From Brasenia schreberi (taxonomy: Eukaryota; Streptophyta; Magnoliopsida; Nymphaeales; Cabombaceae): DNA of 64,000 bases. The notes under the pieces were generated by a model, which did no database searches, was not told the origin of the DNA, and saw only the letters and a program-made list of their open reading frames with translations. The DNA is taken from the NCBI GenBank assembly GCA_036023115.1, contig JAYKKT010000080.1:10128501-10192500 (forward strand), given 5' to 3'. The stretch's first letter is position 1, and every line of letters starts with the position of its first letter. Both the position numbers and the translations under genes were made by a program. Below are positions 10,983 to 19,802 of this stretch, one piece after another.

Positions 10983-11310
10983 TCAACTGACGGTTTGAAG
11001 CTTCTGATTCTGGTGAAGGGGATGCCTCCTTCCAGCAACTTGAGGTTTTGAGAAGGTGCTTCCATGGCTGAACAAAGACCGCACCAAGAAAATCAGATTA
11101 CAACCTGAAGAATCATTAGCTTGCATTTACATGAAACATCTAAAGAATACCTTGCGTACTGAAGTAATGGTGTGACAGGTGTAAGGTTGCTGGGATGACA
11201 TCTGTCCAGGTGCAAGGGATTCTTATCAGCTTTGACCAGGGACGCATTATTTTCAGGTCGCTCCTCCCATCCGATGTCTTCAGCTGGTTTATATTCAATT
11301 TGAAGGCACC
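10983..11310 (-). pseudogene. Gene X upstream exons (unrecognised)
   Basis: Minus-strand exon 11310-11151 has a clear acceptor (branch-like CTAAT, then CCTCCAG) and donor (GCAAG/GTATTC). It encodes an uninterrupted 52-codon peptide that contains EYKPAEDIGWEERPENN and HPSNLTPVTPLLQYA. A second exon from 11067 follows a TTTGTTCAG acceptor in the correct phase, but reaches a TGA at 10985 after about 28 codons (HGSTFSKPQVAGRRHP...). The peptides are moderately acidic or Pro-rich and show no domain that I know. They probably belong to the same gene as 10289-10840. The early stop suggests a broken gene or a missed donor. Confidence 0.4.
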
Positions 11311-11544
11311 CTGGAGGAATTAGTAATTAAGCTTCTTTGAAACAGCACAGAATTGAAGCCAACTGAAAAAAAAATACTTCATGAAAAGCTCATTTAGGCT
11401 CTGGTTATTGCATATTGAATCCTCCATGTAGGACACAAAAAGAAGCTCCAAATGTTTGACATATACGAAACTAAAATGATAAAAGAGAATGTAACCCAAT
11501 TAACAACCGCAAATAAACAACTGAAAGATTATAATAACTCAAAC

Positions 11545-11779
11545 CTGAGCTGCAGCATGTGGCAATCTCTGGTATTGTTGCCAACCTGGGAATATGCAAG
11601 ACAGTTAGCAGGGGGGTTGCGGAAACTGGACCAGAAAAATGCTTCAATCAAGGATGCTTTACCAGATATACCTGAGTACTTAATGCAGTAAGAGGATCAC
11701 GTAGAACAGATTCAAAAAGTTCTTGAGCTTGTAACCGCATAAGACGACTGTCTTGATACGTTTGAGAAAGATGAAATTC
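11545..11779 (-). CDS. CABIN1: CABIN1-like exons 2 and 3 (N-terminal TPR region)
   Basis: Exon 2 (11779-11672, 36 codons) follows a TTTTTTCAG acceptor, ends at a CAG/GTATAT donor, and starts EFHLSQTYQDSRLMRLQAQ. This aligns with the first TPR helix region of plant CABIN1-like proteins, where EFHLSQTY is nearly invariant. Exon 3 (11585-11545, 41 nt) follows CCCAG and reads VGNNTRDCHMLQLR up to a /GTTTGA donor, again matching the family order. Exon 2 starts in phase 0, the phase in which exon 1 (53136-53209 and 54621-54695) ends, so these are parts of one gene separated by about 41 kb of transposon-filled intron. The next family exon (the LALKNLATV region) is not found; unrelated gene X exons follow instead. 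The peptide has several substitutions and looks slightly eroded. Confidence 0.78.
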
Positions 11780-11967
11780 CTGAAAAAAGTCAACAAATAT
11801 TATGATGAATAAGTTCTAAAGAAAGCAAGTCCAGCAATCATCAGACCATAAATATTCAGCTAAAACAAATGTCATTTTGGATACTTTAAAAAGTCAATAA
11901 AAAATAAACATCTCCAATACTTGTAAGCATGTTTTAGGCTATTTTTCCATTATGTTCTCTTAGAGGT
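11780..11967. other. Remaining intron 1 sequence, left piece
   Basis: AT-rich sequence between the exon 2 acceptor and the Copia insertion. It is intron of the CABIN1-like gene before transposon invasion, and it continues at 38932-39185 and 52733-53135. No element end or gene is seen inside it. Confidence 0.6.
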
Positions 11968-11972
11968 CCCCT

Positions 11973-12273
11973 GTGTTGAAGAATATGCTTATCTAGTGTT
12001 CTTTGTGTTAGTTTTATGTTTTTAAGTATTAATGTAGTCGCCCGAAACTTTAGGGACATTTTGGTAATTTTCTGTACTAGGGGTATTTTGGTCATTTTGG
12101 TCAATTCCCGTTTTACAGCTCCTTATATAAGGGCTGGTAGGTTGTATTAACAAAGGAGGTTGTGTTGTAAGAGAGAGTGGAGAAGAGGGGGCTTCAATCC
12201 CTCATTTTTCCTCTTTAATATTAGTTTTATTTTGTGTATTTAATCTCCTACAATGCTTCTGTGAATTACAACA
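11973..12273 (+). repeat. 5' LTR of the gene-capturing Copia element
   Basis: A 301-bp LTR beginning TGTTGAAGAATATGC and ending TACAACA. A likely promoter/start region lies around CTCCTTATATAAGGGC, a TATA-like box shared by both LTRs. It differs from the 3' LTR by substitutions and small indels. Confidence 0.92.
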
Positions 12274-12286
12274 TGGTATCAGAGCC
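12274..12286 (+). other. Primer-binding site (tRNA-iMet type)
   Basis: TGGTATCAGAGCC directly follows the 5' LTR. This is the usual plant Copia primer-binding site. Confidence 0.93.
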
Positions 12287-12416
12287 GTTCGATCAAAGGG
12301 AGCAACGAGGAGTAGTTGTCATCATACGAAAAAAAATGATACATTTGTTGTTTGGTATATTTGTTGGTAAATATAAAATGTGCAGTACCAGTTATTTTTT
12401 TTAATATGTATTTGTA

Positions 12417-12958
12417 ATGCTGTATATGCATTTGTTGAGAGAAGCAATAAAAGTTTATACTCCAAATGTTTTTGAAATGGTTCGAAAGGAAGAAATGGGT
12501 GTCTTGGACTGTGATACTGATTGTGTGAGTGAACATGAACATACCATCAACTATAAAGTGACATCCATGCAGAGTGTAAAAAGACATCTTGTCAGTTTTG
12601 AGTCATCATGTTTGACAGTTTCTTGTAGCTAGGAAAAAAGTTTGAGTCCATGGGCATTTTGTGTTCACATGCTCCGAAGGTGCTTGATCATGTAAAAGTT
12701 AAACCAATTCCAAAGGGTTACATATTGAGAAGGTGGACAAAGAGTGCTAAAAGTGTTGTTGCAGTTCAGAGTATGTTGCACAATGATGGTGACAACAAGT
12801 CGCTTATGGAAAATGATATATACAATATTATTACCATAATAGCAAGGAAGGCTTCGAAAAGCAAGGAGGCATGCAGGTATCTTGAAAGTCAAGCCATAAT
12901 GATCATGGAAGAAGTGGATAACCTATTGGAAAAGGATGCGAAACAAGATGGATCTTAG
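12417..12958 (+). pseudogene. Captured FAR1/FRS transcription-factor fragment (SWIM zinc finger)
   Basis: Two adjacent frames, 12417-12632 and 12650-12958, together match the C-terminal half of FAR1-related sequence (FRS/FHY3) proteins, light-signalling transcription factors domesticated from MULE transposases. The first has the region before the SWIM finger (VYTPNVFEMVRKEEMG) and its first cysteines. The second has FESMGILCSHAPKVL and YILRRWTKSAKS, the second half of the finger and its conserved follow-on, then the C-terminal helix region. The finger is broken near 12630 by a small deletion and stop, so the two halves are out of frame. No introns are visible, which fits capture from mRNA. 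It cannot make a working SWIM finger. Confidence 0.8.
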
Positions 12959-13111
12959 GAACCGCTGGCCAAATTATCTGAAAGACTGAGTATCTCATAT
13001 TCTCAAGGCTATGTTATGTCAATTCTGAAGCACATGATATCTTATGACATATCGAGTAGCAGTTAGATTATCCTCATCTGTCTATGTTATTTCGATTCTG
13101 CATCAGATCAA

Positions 13112-13245
13112 ATTCATATTTCGGAACTCGTACTGCAAGATAAAGATCTTTTATTCTATAAGTTGATGGATATGTTTAGGATGTGTGAAGACCTTGAGAA
13201 TGTTAAGGAGCTCCATTTGATATTCAAATCGGTTAAAGGGAAGCT
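13112..13245 (+). pseudogene. Captured SMEK/PP4R3 fragment
   Basis: An uninterrupted frame reads ISELVLQDKDLLFYKLMDMF, RMCEDLENV and LHLIFKSVKG. This matches the SMK-1 domain of plant SMEK1, the regulatory subunit 3 of protein phosphatase 4, where a KLMDLFRxCEDLEN core is strongly conserved. Only about 45 residues are recognisable; the sequence on both sides diverges. It lies 150 bp after the FRS fragment in the same orientation. A fragment this short cannot act as a phosphatase subunit. Confidence 0.72.
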
Positions 13246-14109
13246 GAAGAGTCCTTTAACAGGATGCCATAGAGCATGTGTCGTGGTGCTCATTATTGAA
13301 TGCTTTATTGGATTGCACGTATTTCATCAACTTCTGTCAAGATGGCTGCATTTAATTAAATGTTAAAGGCGTGTTGTGCTGTGTTGTGGTGTTTGTATTA
13401 ACTGCTACAATAAATACGTTGGGAAAGGGATATAAAGAAAAATTGTAGGATTGCATGGAGAACATAAGAGGTTATTACTCCATGGGACGAGGATGACATG
13501 CCTGATGAAGCTGCTGGTGGGGGAGCTGATTTGAATACAGATTTAATAAAGTGACTGCAATAACTCACTCTTTGTATTAAATTAATGAGGATTGAATTAA
13601 GTGCATTAATAGACTGGTGGCTACAGTAACTTATTGGAAAGAGGAGTGTTAAGTGCATTAATAGGGTCAGAAAAGCTGCACGTATTGGAAAGGTTGTGGA
13701 TTCACGAGATGGTTGTGGTATTCCCAATAAGGTGGCTGTTTTTTAAGTTGTGCAGAACATTCAATGTGGTGGCTGTATTTATTGTAGGAAAAAAAATCTT
13801 AAGAGAGTGAAATATGTTGTTCAAGCTGTCTATGATGTGGAAAGATGCTGGCGGCTGCAATTAAGAATGGAATAATGAATAGACTTTAATGACAAGGAAC
13901 TGTGTGATTGGAAAAGGAATTCTGCATGTGGTGGAAAAGATTGCGGCTGCTTTTATTATGTTGTGCAGAAAATTAAATAAGGTGGAACGTGTCTGCATTA
14001 AACACAAATTTAATCGGTGGCTGCATTGATTGCTGGAGTTATTGCATTAAACACGGAGTTATTGCATATGGAGACAGAGGCAATGATTGATGCTGCAAAA
14101 CCTTCAATT
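13246..14109 (+). other. Internal sequence of the Copia element, unassigned
   Basis: No long plus-strand frame. A short open run near 13470-13555 (ITPWDEDDMPDEAAGGGADL) looks protein-like and could be another captured exon, but I cannot name it. The stretch 13560-14090 is repetitive in feel (recurrent GTGGCTG and GCATTA words) without a strict period. Confidence 0.35.
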
Positions 14110-14527
14110 CCACACCAGCCAACTCTGTTGCCGACCTTGAAAGTGGGGTGATTGAAGAGTCGTGTAATGAAAGCAGTAGTCAATCAAGAGAGGGAGTCTC
14201 CAAGGATATTGATGGAAAAGGAAAGTAGTCAAGGCTAGTCGAAGCCCCAAAGATTAATGTTCACAGATGCCCAATCTAAGACAGTGAGTGATGTGTAGAA
14301 ATAGAAATAATTTCAATTTAAACCCTTCAAAGAAAGGGGCAAGGAGACACGATTTGTTCTTCCTGTCGATGCAGCATTTGTGGCCAGAATGAATTCGATA
14401 ACAATGGGTTTTCTGGTCAAACAATTTTATATTGTGATATGTGTAAGGGTGAATATCATGTTGGATGCCTAAAGGCATGCGGGTTGCATAAGCTTGAAAA
14501 TTCTCCACAAGGAAATTGGTTTTGTAG
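14110..14527 (+). pseudogene. Captured PHD-finger protein fragment
   Basis: A frame from 14355 reads CRCSICGQNEFDNNGFSG, then ILYCDMCKGEYHVGCLKACG and GNWFCS. The spacing of Cys-x2-Cys, Cys-x2-Cys, His-x2-Cys and the terminal Trp-Phe-Cys is that of the PHD finger in plant acyltransferase-like/IDM1-type nuclear proteins, which bind histone tails. Upstream, a frame at about 14110-14230 (NSTPANSVADLESGVIEESC...) may come from the same source gene but ends in a stop. The last cysteine pair of the finger is missing because the frame changes after 14527. This is the third captured host fragment in the element, in the same orientation as the others. Confidence 0.75.
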
Positions 14528-15040
14528 TATCCTATGGCATATCAGCCTTTAACTAGAGATACTCAAATGTCCGAGCAAGCCACCTTCACCAGGCAAATAG
14601 ATTTTAGTGTGGATTGGGAAGTACCAATGTTAGCAGATGCAGTACAGGATATAGTTTTCTTATCATATGATGTTCAGGGAACTCAGCATCTGCAACCTAC
14701 TGAGCCTACAAGAACGCTCAATTCCTTCAGTTCCCCAACTCAGATCAGACCGTGCCTGTTCCTAATGGCAATGTTGCTGGTGCGAATGGTTGGCATGTTA
14801 TGATGAATTTTGAAGGGATGAACAACTTAAGAAAATAAGAGAAGTTGGATATTGATGATATTAACAGTGAAAATTGCTCTAAATTGGGTGTTATTAATTT
14901 GCAGACTAGTCAAATGATGCATATGAAGATGTTCGATGAAATGCTCAAGAAAGAGATGAGTACCATGAACAAGAAGTGTTTGAGGAAAGATTTAAGAGAA
15001 CTGAAAAATTCTTGTGTAAGTTTGCAATCATGAGGATTGC
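14528..15040 (+). other. Two short open frames in the Copia element
   Basis: Frames of 89 codons (14534-14803) and 62 codons (14845-15033) follow the PHD fragment. The second is Met/Lys-rich and helical-looking (MHMKMFDEMLKKEMS). I recognise neither. They may be remnants of captured genes or of the element's original gag; there is no zinc-knuckle motif. Confidence 0.3.
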
Positions 15041-15044
15041 TTTA

Positions 15045-15344
15045 ATGTTGTAACAGTTAGGATGGTTGCTTTGTTGTTGTGACAGCCAGGATGACTGCTT
15101 TGTTGATGTGACAGCTAGAATGACTGCTTTATTGTTGTGACAGCCAAGATGGCTGCTTTGATGTTGTGATAGGTAGGATGGTTGTTTTGTTGATGTGACA
15201 GCCAGAATGGCTGCTTTATTGTTGTGACAGCTAGGATGGTTGCTTTGATGTTGTGACAGCTAGGATGATTACTTTGTTCATATAACAGCCAGGATGATTG
15301 CTTTAATATTGTGACAGTCAGGATAACTGCTTTGTTGTTATGAC
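15045..15344. repeat. 29-bp minisatellite, left part
   Basis: Tandem copies of a unit of about 29 bp, core GTGACAGCCAGGATGGCTGC followed by a TTTGTTGTT-like spacer, vary by point changes. The array is cut by the hAT insertion at 15345 and resumes at 37894. Because 29 is not a multiple of three, frames across it repeat every 29 residues and are not evidence of coding. Confidence 0.95.
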
Positions 15345-15640
15345 CAGTGTTGTCGGACGTGTATCGTATCGTGTATCATTGGGCTCCATGATACAAGAGT
15401 ATCATATCGTATCATACTTTAATATTAAAATAATGTAAAAATTAATTAAAAATCAATAACAATTAGTAAAAATTCAAAGAAAAAAAATCAGGAAAAATCA
15501 GGTAATTGCTTTAAATTCATATAATATAAGTTTAGTACAGATTGAGCATTCAACATTGAACAATTGCATCCAAATTTACATATTTTGAATCCAAAAAATA
15601 AAATACAAACACATTTTACAGTTACATACAATGTTACATT

Positions 15641-17953
15641 TTACAAATTGTAATCAGGATCATCAATTAAATAATCTTTATCTTCTCTTTGTTGCAAATC
15701 CTCATCATCATCATTAGTCACGCCCACACCTTCTTCAAAATCAAATTCTTCATCTCCATAATGTTGTTGCGCTCCTTCCAAATTAATCCAGGCAACGTCT
15801 TCTTCTGTTAGGAGGGCATTTTCTTCAGTGTCTTCCATAACCCAATCTTCTAATATATCAAAATTATCCAAACTTATTGGATTGAACTGACTTTCTTCTC
15901 TATTTACTTTTTTTAATTGCCTACGACATAAACAAAGATAAACAATTAGTAAATAATATTAACAATTGAAAACTGAAATTAAACAATATTGAATTGAAAA
16001 TTTGAAAGTAATATAACATTACCTTTCACGAAGGCGCATGTTACAACGAATATAAACCAAATCATTAAGCCTTTTGTGTTCCACCTGTTGCACTTTTTTG
16101 TATGGATGTGTTCAAAAACACTCCAATTTCTTTCATAACCTGTTGCACTACAAGTTTGGCTTAAGACTCTCACTGCAAAATCTCTAAGGTTTGGACAATC
16201 ACTTCCACGCCTGTTCCACCAAACATCTTTAAAACAAACAAACATTAGACATAATAATAATCCACAGTAATGTAAGATGCAACTTAAATATGAAAATAAA
16301 TAATTTACCTGGACGCATCGTAGTGCAGTTGCGAATTACAACAGGCAAACCCATCAAGTGAAGAGCATTATAATATATCTCCATCTCTCGATGTATCGCA
16401 TCTACTATGCTCTCATCAAGGACTAATTTGTCGATACAATCAATGATTCCTCGATTAACCTCACTGTACCTTTTGAAGGTTGTTGAGTACCTAAATGATG
16501 GGTTTAGATAGTAGGCTACTGCATGAATAAGCTGATGCAATTGTTTATTCCATCTACTATCAATTATTTTCCACACGAGCACATAATCTCTTTTTTCCAT
16601 TAAAATTATTTCTGATGGCTTCTTTTGCCCTGTACATGGCTTCATAAAGGTAGCCCATAGATGGTTTTTCCTCGCTGTCAGCCAATCTCAAAACTTTCAC
16701 TAAAAGACAAGAAATTTTTAATCATCTAATACATGCATTCTAAAATGAACTTCTAAAAACTGTTTCTGCAATTTCATTCAACTTTCTATTTCTTTTGTTT
16801 TGAGGCAACTCTGCAAATTGTTGCCACTAATCTGAGGAGAACATTCTCTTCAAAGCTTGCTTCTGTCTCACAATACTCTTTACAGATAAGAAGTTTATTG
16901 CGAACCGAGTTGCAGCTGTGCGAAGAAGCTCTGCACCTTCTGTGTATCTCCTCATCATACACAAAACAAATGCATGGTTGTAAATGAATTTTGTAATATT
17001 TTGGCAACACTCAGTTGCTGCCTTTATTTCATCCATCTCACTAATGTCCTCGAGGATGAGATCTAAACAATGGGCTGCACATGGTGTCCAGTAGAAAGTC
17101 CCATAAATATCAGCTAACTCCTTTTCTGCTGCTTTGTAGTTAGCTGCATTATCTGTAATCAATTGGACTATATTTTCTAGCCCAACCTCCTGTATAACCT
17201 TATCAAATTCCTCTCGTAGGATCTCTGCAGTGTGCCTCTCCTCTGACATATCTAGAGATCTCAAAAACATGAGTCCTTTAGGACAATATACAAGAAAGTT
17301 TAGCAATGTTCTTCCTCGCCTATCGGTCCATCCATCTGCCATGATAGTGCATCCCATTTTTTTCCATGACTGTCTCAAAGTTGAACAGTATTGCTGCACT
17401 TCAATGACAGTCTGATATAATATCTTTCCTCTCAACTTCTGATAAGAAGGCATCATGTATCCTAAACCAATGTTTGCAATTGCATCCATTGCTTGAAAAT
17501 GAAAACTGTTTGCTGCATTAAATGGAATGCATGCATCATAAAACCATCTTCCCACTACAAGGTCTGTCTGATCATACAGTTGTTCTAAAGCCATAGCAGC
17601 ATGAATTTCTGATTGAGCATCAGGTGTAGTAGGAGGAAAGAACGAATGTATGCTAGAAGAAGAAGCTCTTCCTCTTCTGCCACCTCCAAAGTCTTCAGCT
17701 GCAACCCTCTTTCCTCTACTAGGTGCTCGTGAACTGCTACTATCAATCCCTGTTCTAGCATCTGAAGGCAAACTATCAGTGAATCCAAATCCAGTGGCAG
17801 TAGCATCATCAGCTTCTTCATACATCTAAAAATTATCTTTTTGTTGTCTCCGTTCTTTATGCTCTCAATCATCTGTAGGCATTGCCATTTAATACCTTCT
17901 AACAAACTTCTAACTCTGCTTGTGCATGGAATAACTTCTTTCTTGGTTCTTGT
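15641..17953 (-). pseudogene. hAT transposase, outer copy (main part)
   Basis: From high to low coordinate the minus strand encodes a Ser-rich linker, the DUF659-like catalytic region and the hAT C-terminal dimerisation domain. The DUF659 part includes MADGWTDRRGRTLLNFLVY, IQEVGLENIVQLITDNAANY and FYWTPCAAHCLDLILEDI. The dimerisation part includes VWWNRRGSDCPNL and TCSATGYERNWSVFEHIHTK. An acidic tail follows (15641-15871). Stops and shifts break it, including a stop after KRMFSSD at 16827. It retains about 150 bp that are deleted from the inner copy (the AELLRTAATRFAINFLS region). hAT transposases act in the nucleus by cut-and-paste; this copy cannot. Small introns may account for some breaks. 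Confidence 0.88.
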
Positions 17954-17954
17954 T

Positions 17955-19796
17955 GTATGGAATGAATGCAATTTTGTATGAATGGAGAGTATGACATTGG
18001 TACCATAGACCAATTCAAATGGGGTGGCATTTGTGGGTGTTTGGATGGAAGTTCTGTAAGCCCATAAGTCTTTATCGAGCTTCTCATGCCATGTCCTACC
18101 CTTTTCTAAGGTTCTCTCAATGATGCTTATGAGGGTTTTGTTCGTGGCTTCAGCTTGGCCGTTGCCTTGAGGGTAGTAGGGTGATGAGAAGTGTTGAGTC
18201 ATGCCATATGTAGTGCATAACTTTTCCACCTTTTCATTTTTGAATGGTGTGCCATTGTCGGACACTAAGTCTTTTGGAACTCCAAAATGGGCCAGGATAT
18301 TTTTCTTGATGAATGACACTACATGTTGTCCTTGAACATTAGCCAAGGATGTAGCTTCAATCCATTTAGAAAAATATTTAGTGGCTGATAGGATGAACCT
18401 ATGTCCATTAGATACATTTGGGGAGATTGGTCCTATGATGTCAAATGCCCACATAATGAAAGGTCATGGGCTAACAATGGAATGCAAGGTTGATAATGGG
18501 ATATGAATGGCATGTCCATGCACTTGACATGGGTGACATTTCCTAACATGATCATGACAATCTTGCTTGAGGGGTGACCAAAAATAACCGGCTCTAAGTA
18601 TTTTCATGGCCATCATATTCGCATTGACATGCCCTCCACATTCTCCATCGTGGAATTCATGCATTATAGTCCTAGCATCATCAAGATCTACGCACCTCAA
18701 CAAGATGCCAGTAAAACTCTTTTTGTAGAGAACTCCTCCCAAAATCACATATCGGGTTGAAATTTTTGAAATAAAAGCTTTATCCCTAGAAGAAGCAAAT
18801 TCCAAAAATCCTCTATTTTCTAAAAAGTTTTTAATATCTTGAAACCAGGGTTTTTCAATGAAATTTTGGTCATTTTGGCAAATCTTCAAATCGTGGGTGG
18901 ATGGAGTAGGTGAGTGCCATATCTCTAAGGATCGGGTTCCCAAGGTGGGATCGACCCTTAGGGATGATCCTAAGGATGAGAGGGCATCCGCTATGGCGTT
19001 GTCCTCTCTACCTATGTGAGTGAGTGTACATGATTTGAAGGAATCAACTAGTTTGGTGGCCAATTCGTGGTATGGAATGAGCTTTTCATTTTTGAATTGC
19101 CAAATTTTCAAAACTTGGTTTATAATAAGTAGAGAATCTCCAAAGACTTCGATGCATTATGCCCTAGATTTTTCAAAATTTTCAAGCCTTGTATGAGTGC
19201 CTCATATTCGGCCATATTATTGGAACATTCAAAATCTAGGCGAATAGCAATGGGGATTTCTCATTTTTCAGGGGATATGAGGATGACTCCAACACCTACC
19301 CCTCTTTGGTTTCTTGCCCCATCAAAGTGCATTTTTCATACTTGGTTTTCATTCAAACAACTTGCTAAGACATGGTTTTGAAAATCATTTGTAAAGATGC
19401 CCACATCGGGCATGTCATCAAGTATGAGATATGTCTCTTCAAGGGGGAACTCAACCACATGATCAGCTAGGGTTTGTCCATTAACGGAGGTTTGATGGTG
19501 AAATTTTAAATCATACTCCATTAGAATGAGCTGCCATTTACTAAGTCTACCCGTTGAATAGGTTTTTCAAATAAGTGCTTGATTGGATCAAGCTTAGACA
19601 CTATCCATATCTCATGATCTAAGAAGTAGTGTCTAAACTTTTGGCAAGCCCATACCAAGGCTAAGCACGTTTTCTCCATGGCTTGATAATTTCTTTCATA
19701 TGCCAATAGAGTTTTCGAAATGTAGTAAATAGCATACTCTTTATAGCTATCATCCTCATATTGGGCTAGTAAAGCACCCAATGCATTTGTATGCAT
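17955..19796 (-). pseudogene. Tat copy B: end of RNase H, archaeal-type RNase H and integrase (truncated)
   Basis: Minus-strand frames 19796-19521 and 19521-19336 give the retroviral-type RNase H end (YAIYYISKTLLAYERNYQA). The 19350-19111 stretch holds the archaeal-type RNase H with breaks. Frame 19111-18464 gives its end (HIGREDNAIADALSSLGSS) and the integrase zinc-binding region (HDGECGGHVNANMMAMK ... CHPCQVHGH). Frame 18454 onward has the integrase core with its catalytic acidic residues: the Asp in WAFDIIGPISPN, the Asp in VSDNGTPF and the Glu in NGQAEATNK. The integrase is cut at about 17955, where hAT sequence begins (TKKEVIPCTSRVRS...). The chromodomain-free C-terminus and 3' LTR are absent. 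Confidence 0.85.
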
Positions 19797-19802
19797 GGAA
19801 AT

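Noticed and set aside
15045..15344. Possible CRISPR-like array of regular repeats
   Set aside because: Units are directly tandem with no unique spacers, the sequence is eukaryotic, and the array is inside an LTR element.
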